Source: Microbacterium elymi (lineage in GTDB: Bacteria > Actinomycetota > Actinomycetes > Actinomycetales > Microbacteriaceae). Taken from it: 64,000 bases of DNA. The translations under genes and the position numbers were made by a program. Where the stretch lies: the NCBI RefSeq assembly GCF_021582895.2, contig NZ_CP091139.2, forward strand, positions 2,914,001 to 2,978,000, written 5' to 3'. Shown piece after piece: positions 30,602 to 44,558 of the stretch. Each line of letters starts with the position of its first letter. The first letter of the stretch is position 1. Below the pieces are notes generated by a model. The model saw only the letters and a list, made by a program, of their open reading frames with translations, searched no databases and was not told where the DNA came from.

Positions 30602-31153
30602 ATGCTTCCGGCTCTTGTCACTATGGCCGCGGAAGAGGAAGCCCCGAACCCGCTGCTGCCCGAGGTCTACGACCTCGTCTGGGGTGCGGTGTGCTTCGTC
30701 GCAATCCTCCTCGTGTTCTGGAAGTTCGTGCTGCCGCGCATGCAGGACATGCTCGACCAGCGCGCCGCCGCGATCGAAGGCAACATCGAGAAGGCCGACG
30801 AGGCCCAGCGCCAGGCCGAGGCCGCGCTGGAGCAGTACACGGCCCAGCTCGCCGAGGCGCGCAAGGAGGCCGGCGAGATCCGGGAATCCGCGCGCGAGGA
30901 CGCCAAGAAGATCGTCGCCGAAGCGAAGGATGCCGCCACCACCGAGGCGGGCCGCGTGACCGCGGCCGCGCACGCGCAGATCGAGGCCGAGCGGCAGTCC
31001 GCTCTGGTGTCGCTGCGCGGTGAGGTCGGTTCGCTTGCGCTCGACCTGGCCGGCGGCGTGATCGGGGAGACCCTCTCCGACGACGCCAAGGCGCAGGCGG
31101 TCGTGGATCGCTTCCTGGCCGACCTCGAGGCATCCGGAACGGCAGCTCGATAA
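30602..31153 (+). CDS. atpF: F1Fo ATP synthase subunit b
   Basis: 183 residues, intact. One N-terminal membrane helix (VYDLVWGAVCFVAILLVFWKF, residues about 22-43) and a long charged coiled coil typical of the peripheral stalk. AAGGAG lies upstream. The stop TAA shares its last base with the atpH start (TAATG), so translation is coupled. Confidence 0.93.
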   Translation: MLPALVTMAAEEEAPNPLLPEVYDLVWGAVCFVAILLVFWKFVLPRMQDMLDQRAAAIEGNIEKADEAQRQAEAALEQYTAQLAEARKEAGEIRESAREDAKKIVAEAKDAATTEAGRVTAAAHAQIEAERQSALVSLRGEVGSLALDLAGGVIGETLSDDAKAQAVVDRFLADLEASGTAAR

Positions 31154-31941
31154 TGGGCAGCGCGACCACTCAGGCCCTTGCGGCATCGAACGCGGCGCTG
31201 GACGCCGTGTCCGGTGTCGACCTCGGTGTCGCCGGCGAGCTGTTCGCCGCGGGACGCGCCCTGGCCGACACGCCGCAAGCTGAGCGGCGCGCTGGCCGAT
31301 CGGGCCGCGAGCGACGACTCCCGCGCCCACCTCGTCGGGACCGTCTTCGCCTCGCTGGGTGAGACGACGCGATCGCTGCTGCAGACGGTGGCCCGTCAGC
31401 GCTGGTCGTCCCCGGACGACCTCGTGGACGCCGTCGAAGAGCTCGGCATCCGCGTGGCCGCGGCGGTCGACGCCGGAGCAGACGTCGAGGGCGAGCTCTT
31501 CGACTTCGCGCGGGTCGTCGCCCGGACCCCGAGCTCGAGCTCGCCCTGGGCAGCCGGCTGGGGGACGCCGCCGAGAAGGGGCGCCTGGTCGAGGCGCTGC
31601 TGAACGGGCGGGCCAGCACCGCGACGGTCCTGATCGCGTCGTCCGTCATCCAGCGGCCGCGGGAGCGACGGGTGCGCGAACTGCTCGCACGTGCAGAGCA
31701 GATCGTCGCCGGCGCACGCGGACGCACCGTGGCCACCGTGACCAGTGCGGTCGCGTTGAATCAGGCCCAGACCGAGCGGATCGCGGCCATGCTCAAGGCG
31801 CGGTACGACACCGAGATCGCGGTGAACACCGTCGTCGACCCCACGCTGGTCGGAGGTCTGCGGGTGCAGATCGCCGACGACGTGATCGACGCCAGCGTCT
31901 CGTCCCGACTGGCCGACCTGCGGCAACGGCTCGCAGGCTGA
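31153..31941 (+). CDS. atpH: F1Fo ATP synthase subunit delta (two compensating frameshifts)
   Basis: About 262 residues. The actinobacterial delta subunit joins the stalk to the top of F1. N-terminal helical bundle ([14 protein letters not shown]) and the conserved C-terminal segment [18 protein letters not shown] then [13 protein letters not shown]. An A is extra near 31275 (CCGCAAGCTG for CCGCAGCTG) and a G is missing near 31529 (CCCGGACCCC), so the outer length is a multiple of three but about 85 residues between would be misread. Confidence 0.9.
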
Positions 31942-32005
31942 CACAGACTTCCCGTCCCCAGGACGGCGACTTCGGGGCCGAGGCCCCTCGAACAAAAGGA
32001 AGACA

Positions 32006-36052
<4,047 letters not shown>

Positions 36053-36054
36053 TC

Positions 36055-36315
36055 ATGCCGCTGCAGGTCACTCTCGTCTCCGCCGAGGCCGAGGTCTGGT
36101 CGGGCGAGGCGTCGCTGGTGATCGCCAAGACCGTCGAAGGCGAGATCGGCTTCATGACCGGTCACGAGCCGGTGCTGGCGATCCTCGCCGAGGGGCGTGT
36201 GCGCATCACCGGCACCGACGGGGTCAAGGTCGAGGCGGACGCGAAGGACGGGTTCGTCTCGGTCGAGAACGACCGGGTGACGATCGTGGCGGGTTCTGCC
36301 GCCCTCGTGCCCTGA
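36055..36315 (+). CDS. atpC: F1Fo ATP synthase subunit epsilon
   Basis: 86 residues, intact. Only the N-terminal beta-sandwich is present (VSAEAEVWSGEAS ... GFMTGHEPVLA); the C-terminal helical hairpin found in many bacteria is absent, as usual in actinobacteria. It starts two bases after the atpD stop. Confidence 0.92.
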   Translation: MPLQVTLVSAEAEVWSGEASLVIAKTVEGEIGFMTGHEPVLAILAEGRVRITGTDGVKVEADAKDGFVSVENDRVTIVAGSAALVP

Positions 36316-36344
36316 CCCCTTTCTCGGCGAAATCGTACGATGTG

Positions 36345-36393
36345 GCCGAGAGCACGTCAAACCCGGCCAGGTTTGATGTGCTCTCGGCGTTTT
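36345..36393 (+). terminator. Terminator of the atp operon
   Basis: A 19-bp stem: 36345-36363 and 36370-36388 are complementary except for one G-T pair, around the loop CGGCCA, followed by GTTTT. It stands 30 bases after the atpC stop. Confidence 0.85.
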
Positions 36394-36440
36394 GATGTGC
36401 AGTCGCGGCTGGTCGTGGCGGCCAGGACAGGAGCGAGCGG

Positions 36441-37190
36441 ATGCTGGTGCTGTTGCCGCCCTCGGAGACCAAGCGCACCGGGGGTCGCTCCCGCCCGCTG
36501 AACCTGGACACCCTGGCCTTCCCGCAGCTGAAGCCCGAGCGCGAGGCGGTCGCCGCGGCCCTCGTGGCGCTCTCGGCCGACGCGGAGGCGGCCGCCCGGG
36601 TGCTGAAGCTCTCGGACCGGCAGCGCGGTGAGCTCGCCCACAACACAGCGCTGCGCACCGGGCCCACCCTGCCCGCGGTCGACCGGTACACCGGCGTGCT
36701 GTTCGACGCGCTGAGGGCGTCGACGATGGATGCCGCGGCCCGGCGCTGGCTGGCCGGGCACGTGCTGATCCACTCGGCCCCGTTCGGTCCGGTGGGCGCG
36801 CTGGACGCGATCCCGGCCTACCGGCTCGCCGCCGGCACGGCGCTGCCCGGTCTGCCGCCACTGCGGCGGCACTGGGCCGAGCCGGTCGCGACCGCGCTGG
36901 CGGCGGCATCCGCGTCGTTCGTCCTGGATCTGCGCTCCGAGGCCTACGTCGCCCTCGGGCCGGTGCCGTCGACGGTCGCCTCGACGTACCTGCGCGTGGT
37001 CACCGACGGACCGGACGGGGCCGCGCGCGCCCTGAACCACTTCAACAAGCACGCCAAGGGCGCCCTGGTGCGGCGCCTGGCCACCGAGCGTCCGCGGATC
37101 CAGTCGCTGGGCGCGCTGCGCCGCTGGGCGGATGCCGCGGGCCTCACGCTGCGCGACGGGATGCCGGGCGAACTCGACCTGGTCGTCTGA
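36441..37190 (+). CDS. yaaA: YaaA-family peroxide stress protein
   Basis: 249 residues, intact. DUF328/YaaA family: LVLLPPSETKR at the N-terminus, YTGVLFDALRAS, FVLDLRSEAYVAL, and the C-terminal HFNKHAKGALVRRLA. In E. coli YaaA limits free iron and oxidative DNA damage; the role here is by homology. AGGAGCGAGCGG precedes the ATG. Convergent with the DUF4870 gene. Confidence 0.85.
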   Translation: MLVLLPPSETKRTGGRSRPLNLDTLAFPQLKPEREAVAAALVALSADAEAAARVLKLSDRQRGELAHNTALRTGPTLPAVDRYTGVLFDALRASTMDAAARRWLAGHVLIHSAPFGPVGALDAIPAYRLAAGTALPGLPPLRRHWAEPVATALAAASASFVLDLRSEAYVALGPVPSTVASTYLRVVTDGPDGAARALNHFNKHAKGALVRRLATERPRIQSLGALRRWADAAGLTLRDGMPGELDLVV

Positions 37191-37204
37191 GCGCCGCGCG
37201 ACCG

Positions 37205-37597
37205 CTACTTGATGAAGCGGAAGTTGACCGGGTAGCGGTAGCCGCCGCCGGCGCTCACCTTCAGACCGCCCATGATCGACCAGATCACGTTCACGATCCA
37301 CAGCGCCAGCGCCACCAGGCTCAGCAGCAGCGCGATCAGCCAGCCGATGAACGGGATGGCGCCGAGCACGCCGCCGACGATCCAGAGGATCACCCAGCCG
37401 ATCGTGGCGGTGATCTGCCAGTTGAGGGCCTCCTTGCCCTCGACGTCGGTACGCGGCCCGCGGTCCTTCAGGATCAGCCAGATCAGCAGCGATGGCAGGA
37501 AGCCGACGATGCCGCCGATGTGCGCCCACATCGCGGCCTGCTGGTCCGCCTCGGGCGAGAGCGGGCCCGCGGGGACGGGCGTGCTCGCGTCACTCAT
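37205..37597 (-). CDS. DUF4870 (Tic20-like) membrane protein
   Basis: 130 residues, intact. Three membrane helices: IGGIVGFLPSLLIWLIL (about 28-44), the segment from ITATIGWVILWIVGGVLGAI, and LIALLLSLVALALWIVNVIW. The central KDRGPRTDVEGKEALNWQ loop is the family hallmark. Function unknown. A GGAAGGGGAGAAG precedes the ATG on the minus strand. Confidence 0.85.
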   Translation of the reverse strand: MSDASTPVPAGPLSPEADQQAAMWAHIGGIVGFLPSLLIWLILKDRGPRTDVEGKEALNWQITATIGWVILWIVGGVLGAIPFIGWLIALLLSLVALALWIVNVIWSIMGGLKVSAGGGYRYPVNFRFIK

Positions 37598-37730
37598 CTC
37601 TTCTCCCCTTCCTGGGTGGTCCCGCGACGCCCCGAGAGCGCACGGAACTGCACGTACAGCCCCTCAACATAGCGTGAGCGCCGGGGCAAGCGGAAGCACG
37701 ACGGGACGCAGAGGCCGTAACGTGGACGGG

Positions 37731-38709
37731 GTGACGGACATGCAGCAGCGCCGGGTCGGCGCCTCGGGACTCCTGGTCAGCGCGGTCGGACTCGGATGCA
37801 ACAACTTCGGCCGCGCCGGGACGCGCACCGAAGGTCTGGAGGGCACGACGGCGGTGATCGACGCCGCGCTGGAGGCCGGGGTCACGTTCCTGGACACCGC
37901 CGACATCTACGGACGGGAGCCCGGCCTGAGCGAGACGCTCATGGGCGAGGCGCTGCGCGGACGCCGGGACGAGGTCGTGCTGGCCACGAAGTTCGGCCAC
38001 TCCCGCGCGACGGCCGGGATCGTCGCCGGGGCCAAGGGCTCGCGCAGCTATGTGCGGCGGGCGGTGGAGGCATCCCTGCGCCGGCTGCAGACGGACTGGA
38101 TCGACCTCTACCAGCTTGCACACACCCGACAACGAGACGCCGATGGAAGAGACCCTCGACGCCCTGTCCGATCTGGTGCGCGAGGGCAAGGTCCGCTACA
38201 TCGGGCACTCGAACTTCTCCGGCTGGCAGATCGCCGAGGGCCATTTCGTCGCGCGCGAGCAGCGCGCGGTGCCGTACATCTCGTCGCAGAACGAGTACAG
38301 CCTGCTGAACCGGCACGCCGAGCGGAACGTGCTCCGCGCCGTCGAGCGGTACGGGCTCGGGTTCTTCCCCTACTTCCCGCTGCAGAACGGCCTGCTCACC
38401 GGCAAGTTCACCCGCGAGGGCGGACCCGCCGACAGCCGGATCATGCGGCAGCGGCGCCATGTCTGGGCGGATGCCCCGTGGGACGCGCTGGAGTCGTATC
38501 AGGCCTTCTGCGACCAGCGGGGGATCACCATGCTGCAGGCGACGTACGGCTGGCTGCTGGCGCGCCCGTCGCTGTCCAGCGTGATCGCCGGCGCGACGAC
38601 CCCGGAGCAGGTGCGCGCCAATGCCGCCGCGCCCGCCGCGTGGACACCGGATGACGAGGACCTGGCCGCGATCGACGCGCTGTTCCCGCCGCCGGCGGCG
38701 GCGGACTGA
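37731..38709 (+). CDS. Aldo/keto reductase (one frameshift)
   Basis: About 325 residues, TIM-barrel NADPH oxidoreductase. Catalytic tetrad positions: Asp and Tyr in FLDTADIYG, Lys in LATKFGHS, His in YQLHTPDNE. Cofactor part SSVIAGATTPEQV near the end. A T is extra near 38115 (CAGCTTGCAC for CAGCTGCAC), right at the active-site His. GTG 37731 or ATG 37740 can be the start. Substrate unknown. Confidence 0.87.
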
Positions 38710-38710
38710 C

Positions 38711-39303
38711 TCACCGCGTCCGCAGGCCGTCCAGGGCGACCGCCAGCACGTCCCGGGCCAGCTGATCGGCCGACTCGCCGCCGCCGGGCCGGTACCACTC
38801 CACCAGCGAGTTGACCATGCCGAACACGAGCCGGGTGGCCACGGACGCGTCGACGTCTGCGCGCACCGAACCCTCTTCCTGGGCGGCGCGCACGAGCGCG
38901 GTCACCCGCTGATCGAACGCCCGCCGGCGCCCGAGCGCGGCCCGCTCGACGTCGCTGTTGCCCCGCACGCGCAGGCAGGGTGACCGCCGGCAGCTGCGCG
39001 ACCAGCACCTGCACCGCTCCGCGCAGCACGGCGCCCAGTCGCTCGGTGGCCGATCCGCTGGTGGCCTCGGGGGTCGCCAGCACGGCTTCCAGGCCGCCGA
39101 GCGCCTGCTCGAGGGCGAGCGAGAGCAGCTCCTCCTTGGAATCGAAGTGGTGGTACATCGCGGCCTTGCTCACGCCCAGCCGCTCGGCCAGCTTGCGCGA
39201 CGCTGGTCGCGTCGTAGCCCTGCTCGATGAACGCGGCCACGGCGACCGCCAGGATCTGGTCGCGGTCGTACCCGGGTCGTCCGCGTCGGGCCGGTTCGCT
39301 CAC
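38711..39303 (-). CDS. TetR-family regulator, probable PaaR (two frameshifts)
   Basis: About 196 residues. N-terminal HTH: GYDATSVAQLAERLGVSKAA and MYHHFDSKEEL. The C-terminal ligand domain is of the TetR_C type found in CoA-pathway regulators. Divergent from the enoyl-CoA hydratase of the phenylacetate pathway with a candidate operator between them that recurs before paaA, so it probably represses the paa genes until phenylacetyl-CoA appears. An A is extra near 39194 (GCAAGC on the gene strand), and a C near 38975 (CTGCCTGC for CTGCTGC). Confidence 0.8.
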
Positions 39304-39333
39304 CGCCCCAGTCTGGCACGGCTGGTCCATTTC

Positions 39334-39350
39334 CTGAACGATCGGTAAGG
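39334..39350. promoter_or_regulatory. Candidate PaaR-type operator before the paa hydratase gene
   Basis: CTGAACGATCGGTAAGG is an imperfect palindrome (CTGAACG / CGGTAAG) and matches the sequence at 61604-61619 before paaA (CTGAACGAGCGGTAGG). It ends 8 bases before GTG 39359. Confidence 0.6.
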
Positions 39351-39358
39351 TATTCGGT

Positions 39359-40105
39359 GTGGACGAAGACGACACCCCGCTGCGGATCGAGCGGTGCGCC
39401 GACCGGGTGGTCGCGACGCTGCACCGCCCGCGGGTGCGCAACGCGATCGACCAGGACCTCGTCGACCGGCTGCACGCGCTGTGCGGCGAACTGGAGGCGT
39501 CCCCGCGCATCCTGATCATCACCGGCGCCGGCGGCGTGTTCGCCTCCGGCGCCGACATCGCCCAGCTGCGCGACCGGCGCGCGGCCGATGCGCGCGCGGG
39601 CATCAACACCGCCGTGTTCACCCGCATCCGCGCCCTGCCGATGCCAGTGATCGCGGCCGTCGACGGCTACGCCCTGGGCGGGGGAGCCGAGCTGGCCTAC
39701 GCCGCCGACCTGCGCCTGGGCACGCCGACGACGAAGATCGGCAACCCCGAGACCGGGCTGGGCATCATCGCCGGCGCCGGCGCCACCTGGCGACTGCCCG
39801 AGCTGGTGGGCGAGGCGCGGGCCGCCGAGCTGCTGTTCACCGGGCGTATCCTGGGCGCCGACGAGGCCCTGGCGTGGGGGCTGCTGACGGCCGTGCACCC
39901 CGCCGACGAACTCATCCCGGCCGCGCATGCCCTGGCCGATCGGATCGTCGCCAACGACCCGCTCGCGGTGCGGCACACCAAGACCGCGCTGCGTGCCCCC
40001 GCCGACGCGCACCCGGCGATCGAGCTCGCGCTGCAGGCCGAGCTGTTCGAGAGCCCGGAGAAGCGACGCCGGATGACGGCGTTCCTGGATCGGCGGGCGC
40101 GATGA
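39359..40105 (+). CDS. Enoyl-CoA hydratase/isomerase (phenylacetate pathway)
   Basis: 248 residues, intact. Crotonase fold: oxyanion-hole segments GVFASGADIAQL and DGYALGGGAELAYAADL, catalytic Glu region ETGLGIIAGAGATWRL. Probably the PaaF/PaaG-type hydratase acting after ring cleavage; PaaG and PaaF cannot be separated by eye. First of three overlapping genes (ATGA with the dehydrogenase). Start GTG 39359 gives an essentially leaderless message. Confidence 0.87.
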   Translation: MDEDDTPLRIERCADRVVATLHRPRVRNAIDQDLVDRLHALCGELEASPRILIITGAGGVFASGADIAQLRDRRAADARAGINTAVFTRIRALPMPVIAAVDGYALGGGAELAYAADLRLGTPTTKIGNPETGLGIIAGAGATWRLPELVGEARAAELLFTGRILGADEALAWGLLTAVHPADELIPAAHALADRIVANDPLAVRHTKTALRAPADAHPAIELALQAELFESPEKRRRMTAFLDRRAR

Positions 40106-40950
40106 TCGCCGCGAGGGTGGGTGTGATCGGCGGCGGCCGGATGGGCGCCGGGATCGCGCACGCGTTCCTGTGCGCAGGCGCCGAGGTCGTCGTGCTCGAG
40201 CGGGACGAGCCGACGGCGGATGCCGCGGCCGCCCGGATCCGGGAGCTGATCGCCGGCTCCGCCCGGCGCGGCGTGCTCGACCGGCCGACCGCCGAGGTCG
40301 AGGCATCCCTCGGCTTGCGGCGTCGACGCGGCCGCACTGGCCGGCTGCGCGCTCGTGGTCGAGGCGGTCCCGGAGGACCGCGCGCTCAAGAACGCCGCGT
40401 TCGCTCGGGCCGAGGCGGTGATCGACGGGGACGCGGTGCTGGCCTCGAACACCTCGTCGATCTCGATCGACGCGCTGGCGACCGGGGTGGCCCGGCCCGA
40501 GCGCTTCGTCGGCATGCACTTCTTCAACCCGGTGCCGTCGTCGCGGCTGGTCGAGGTCGTCACCGGCGCGGCCACCGGGCCGGCCGTCCTCGAGCGCGTG
40601 CGGGACTGGGTCGGGCAGATCGGCAAGACCGCGGTCGTGGTGCGGGACGCGCCCGGCTTCGCCTCCAGCCGGCTGGGCGTGGCGCTCGGACTGGAGGCCA
40701 TCCGGATGGTCGAAGAGGGCGTGGCCGAACCCGCCGACATCGATGCGGCCATGGAGCTCGGCTACCGGCATCCGACCGGCCCGCTGCGCACCACCGACAT
40801 CGTCGGACTGGACGTGCGGCTGGGCATCGCCGAAGAGCTGCACGCGCAGGCTGGGGGAGCGGTTCGCTCCGCCCGAGCTTGCGGCGGATGGTCGCCGAGG
40901 GGCGCCTGGGCCGCAAGTCGGGCCGTGGATTCTACGAATGGAGCGACTGA
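40102..40950 (+). CDS. 3-hydroxyacyl-CoA dehydrogenase, PaaH-type (three frameshifts)
   Basis: About 281 residues. NAD fold VGVIGGGRMGAGIAHAF, VVEAVPEDRALK, SNTSSISI, and the catalytic HFFNPVP; C-terminal domain with GRKSGRGFYEWSD. Oxidises 3-hydroxyadipyl-CoA in phenylacetate degradation. Extra bases: T near 40316 (GGCTTGCGG), G near 40857 (GCAGGC for GCAGC) and T near 40891 (GAGCTTGCGG), together three, so length stays divisible by three. Confidence 0.88.
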   Translation: MIAARVGVIGGGRMGAGIAHAFLCAGAEVVVLERDEPTADAAAARIRELIAGSARRGVLDRPTAEVEASLGLRRRRGRTGRLRARGRGGPGGPRAQERRVRSGRGGDRRGRGAGLEHLVDLDRRAGDRGGPARALRRHALLQPGAVVAAGRGRHRRGHRAGRPRARAGLGRADRQDRGRGAGRARLRLQPAGRGARTGGHPDGRRGRGRTRRHRCGHGARLPASDRPAAHHRHRRTGRAAGHRRRAARAGWGSGSLRPSLRRMVAEGRLGRKSGRGFYEWSD

Positions 40951-40951
40951 G

Positions 40952-42998
40952 ATGACCGAGATCCTGCCCAGCCACCTGCAGGGCGACTGGTGGACCCCCG
41001 GCGACGCCACCGACGCGGTGCTCGTGCGCGACGCGTCCACCGGCGCCGAGATCTGCCGGGTCAGCGCGCGCGGCGCCGACCTGGCCGGCGCACTCGCGTA
41101 CGCGCGGCAGACCGGACAGGACAGCCTGGGCGCGCTGACCTTCCACCAGCGCGCGCTGCTGCTCGAACAGTTCGCCACCGTGCTGAACGAGCGCAAGGCC
41201 GAGCTGTACGAGCTGTCTGCCCGCGCCGGGTGCACGGCGCGGGATGCGATGGTCGACGTCGACGGCGGCATCGGGGTGCTGTTCACCTACGCGTCCAAGG
41301 GACGCCGCGAGCTGCCCAACGCCCAGGTGTACCTGGACGGCCCGGCCGAGACGCTCGCCAAGGACGGCTCGTTCCTGGGGCGGCACGTCTACACCCGGCT
41401 GCCAGGCGCGGTGGTGCAGATCAACGCCTTCAACTTCCCGATGTGGGGGCCGCTGGAGAAGCTCGCCCCCGCGTTCCTGGCCGGCATGCCCACGATCATC
41501 AAGCCCGCCACCCCGACCGCGTACATCACCGAGGCATGGGTGCGGATGCTGCTGGATTCGGGTCTCGTGCCCGCCGGCGCGCTGCAGCTGGTCTGCGGTG
41601 CGCTGCCGGGCCTGTTCGACCTGCTGACGCTCGGCGACGCCGTCGCGTTCACCGGCTCGGCGTCGACGGCGGCCGGCCTGCGTGCGCAGACCCCCGACGG
41701 CGTGCGGTTCACCAGCGAGACCGACTCGATCAACGCATCGGTGCTGGGGCCGGATGCGACCCCGGGCACTGCCGTGTTCGATGCGTTCGTGCGGCAGCTG
41801 ATGGTGGAGCTGACCGCCAAGACGGGGCAGAAGTGCACCGCGATCCGGCGCGCGATCGTCCCCGTCGGGCTGCGGGATGCGGTCGTGGACGCGCTGCGGA
41901 CGAAGCTGGCGAAGGTCGTGATCGGCGACCCGCGCGCGGAGGGCGTGACCATGGGCCCGCTGGTGTCGGTCGCGCAGGCTCACCAGTTGATCCGCCAGGT
42001 GGATCAACTGGTGAGTGCCGGCGGAGAGGTGCTCATCGGGTCGCGGTCGGCGCCCGATGTCGTCCGCGGCGACGGCACGGTGGGCGCGGCGCCGGACGGC
42101 GCGTTCGTCGAGCCGATCGTGATCGGGTTCGGGCCGGACGCGCCGGATGTCGCGCACGAGGTGGAGGCGTTCGGGCCGGTCTCGTCCCTGATCGGCTATG
42201 AGACGCTGGCGCAGGCGGTCGAACTCGCCAACCGCGGCGGCGGATCGCTGGTGACCAGTGTGGCCACCGACGAGCCGGCGGTGGCGACCGCGCTGATGGC
42301 CGGCATCGGCGCACACAACGGGCGGGTGCTGTTCCTGGACTCGATCGATGCCCGCACCTCGACCGGGCACGGGTCGCCCGTGCCGCACCTCGTGCACGGC
42401 GGCCCGGGCCGCGCCGGCGGCGGGGAGGAGCTGGGCGGCATCCGCGCGGTGCTGCGACTTCATGCAGCGCACCGCCGTCCAGGGTTCGCCGCAGATGCTG
42501 ACCGCGCTGACCGGGGTGTGGCATCCGGGGGCCGACGTGCGCGCCGACGACGAGCATCCGTTCCGCAAGCCGCTGGCCCGGCTGCGGGTCGGCGACCAGC
42601 TCGCCTCGGCCTCGCGCGAGGTGACGCTGGAGGACATCGAGACGTTCGCGCGCTTCACCGGGGACACGTTCTACGCCCACATGGACGAAGAGGCGGCCGC
42701 CGCGAACCCGTTCTTCCCCGGCCGGGTGGCGCACGGATACCTGCTGGTCTCGTTCGCGGCCGGACTGTTCGTCGACCCGGCGCCGGGGCCGGTGCTGGCC
42801 AACTACGGTCTGGAGGACCTGCGCTTCGTCACGCCGGTCTCACCTGGTGACAGCATCCGGGTCGTGCTCACGGCGAAGCAGCTCACGCCGCGCGAGACGG
42901 ACGACTACGGCGAGGTGCGCTGGGACGCGGTCATCCGCAACCAGAACGACGACCTCGTCGCGTCCTACGACGTGCTCACGCTGGTGGCGAAGGAATAG
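40952..42998 (+). CDS. paaZ: PaaZ: oxepin-CoA hydrolase / semialdehyde dehydrogenase (one frameshift)
   Basis: About 681 residues, the full PaaZ fusion. N-terminal aldehyde dehydrogenase (1-520): FNFPMWGPLEKLAP, Glu in FTSETDSINAS, catalytic Cys in TGQKCTAIRR. C-terminal MaoC-type (R)-hydratase (540-681): FTGDTFYAHMDEEAA and GRVAHGYLLVS. It opens the oxepin-CoA ring and oxidises the aldehyde formed. A G is extra near 42464 (GTGCTGCGAC for GTGCTGCAC), at the junction FMQRTAVQGSP. Confidence 0.92.
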
Positions 42999-43125
42999 CG
43001 GACTCGCCCGGGCCGCTCGCCGAAACCGGGATGCTCGGCCGGACCGAGGAGTTCGGCCTGGGTCTCGCGGCGAATGCCCGGGCTCGCGCCGTCAGAGCCG
43101 CGGCCGTCCACACCGAGCCGATCGG

Positions 43126-44553
43126 TCAGTGCGTGCGCGGCTCGAAGCGTCGGGTGGGCGCGCTCGCGGCGACGATCGCGCGCAGGGAGTCCAGACTGCC
43201 GGACGGCAGCCCGGTCGCCCGCGCCTGCACCAGCACGTTGCCCATCGCGGTGGCCTCCACCGGCCCCGCGATCACCGGCAGGCCGAGCCGGTCGGCTGCG
43301 AGCTGGCACAGCAGCGCGTTCTGCGATCCGCCGCCGGCGATGTGGACCACCCGCACCTCCTTGCCGGACAGCGCGGCGGCCGCGTGCACCGCGGCGGCGA
43401 ACGCGTCCGCGAGGGACTCGTTGATCGCGCGCACGAACTGCGCCGGCGTCTGCGGCACGGGCTGACCGGCCTCCGCACAGCACTGTGCGATCCGCGCCGG
43501 CATGTCGCCGGGGGCCAGCAGCCGGGGGTCGTTCGCATCGAAGTGCGCGCCGCCGGGCAGCGCCGCCGCTTCTGCCAGCAGCGCCGTCAGGTCGATCTGC
43601 CGCCCGGCATGCTCCCAGGTGCGGATGCTCTCGGACTGCAGCCACAGCCCCATGATGTTCTTCAGGTAGCGGGTGCGCCCGTCCACGCCGCCCTCGTTCG
43701 TGAAGTTCTCGCGCCGCCCGGCGTCGGTCAGCACGGGATGCTCGGTCTCGACCCCGACCAGCGCCCAGGTGCCGCAGGAGACATAGGCGAAGTCGTCCCC
43801 GACGGCCGGGAGGCCGACGACGGCCGACGCGGTATCGTGCGAGCCGACGGTGTGCACCGGGATCTGTGCACCGATCTCTTCGGCCAGGCCCGGCAAGAGC
43901 GCACCGACCGGCGTGCCGGCCTCGACGAGTTCGGGGAAGAGGTCGCGGGGAAGCGACAGGCGCTCCAGCAGGTCGGTCGCCCACTCGCGCGTGCGCACGT
44001 CGAGCAGGCCGGTGGTCGATGCGTTCGTGCGCTCGGCCACGAGCCGCCCGGTCAGCCAGTAGGTGATCAGGTCGGGGATCAGCAGGGCGCAGTCTCCGGC
44101 GGCCAGGCGTCCGGCGAGCCGGTCGTCGGCGAGCTGGTAGAGCGAGTTGATCGGAATCACCTGCAGCCCGCTGACCGCGTACAGCGCCTCGGGGGAGATC
44201 AGCTCGTGGGTCGCGCGCATGCCGCGTGCGGTGCGCTCGTCGCGGTAATGGTACGGGTTGCCCAGAAGCGCCCCGTCGCGCAGGAGCCCGTAGTCGACGC
44301 CCCACGAGTCCACGGCGATGCTGTGCAGCTCGCCCTCCTGCCGCAGCGCGGCGCGCAGGCCGATCCGGATCGACCGGTACTGCTCCAGCAGGTTCCAGTG
44401 CAGCGCCTCGGTCGTGCCCTCCCAGTGGCGCACCGGATTGTTCTCGAAGCGCTGCACGATCTGCAGGCGCACCGCTGCGTCGGCGACCCGGCCGACCACG
44501 ACACGTCCGCTCGTGGCCCCGAGGTCGATCGCGGCGACCGATCCGCTGCGCAT
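43126..44553 (-). CDS. rhaB: Rhamnulokinase
   Basis: 475 residues, intact. FGGY-family kinase with IDLGATSGRVVVG (phosphate loop), NSLYQLADDRLAG, DLITYWLTGR, the GSHDTASAV catalytic Asp block, and IAGGGSQNALLCQLAAD. It phosphorylates L-rhamnulose at O-1. Its start lies five bases from the rhaEW stop on the same strand, so both follow the promoter at 46685-46657. Confidence 0.92.
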   Translation of the reverse strand: MRSGSVAAIDLGATSGRVVVGRVADAAVRLQIVQRFENNPVRHWEGTTEALHWNLLEQYRSIRIGLRAALRQEGELHSIAVDSWGVDYGLLRDGALLGNPYHYRDERTARGMRATHELISPEALYAVSGLQVIPINSLYQLADDRLAGRLAAGDCALLIPDLITYWLTGRLVAERTNASTTGLLDVRTREWATDLLERLSLPRDLFPELVEAGTPVGALLPGLAEEIGAQIPVHTVGSHDTASAVVGLPAVGDDFAYVSCGTWALVGVETEHPVLTDAGRRENFTNEGGVDGRTRYLKNIMGLWLQSESIRTWEHAGRQIDLTALLAEAAALPGGAHFDANDPRLLAPGDMPARIAQCCAEAGQPVPQTPAQFVRAINESLADAFAAAVHAAAALSGKEVRVVHIAGGGSQNALLCQLAADRLGLPVIAGPVEATAMGNVLVQARATGLPSGSLDSLRAIVAASAPTRRFEPRTH

Positions 44554-44558
44554 GGCCG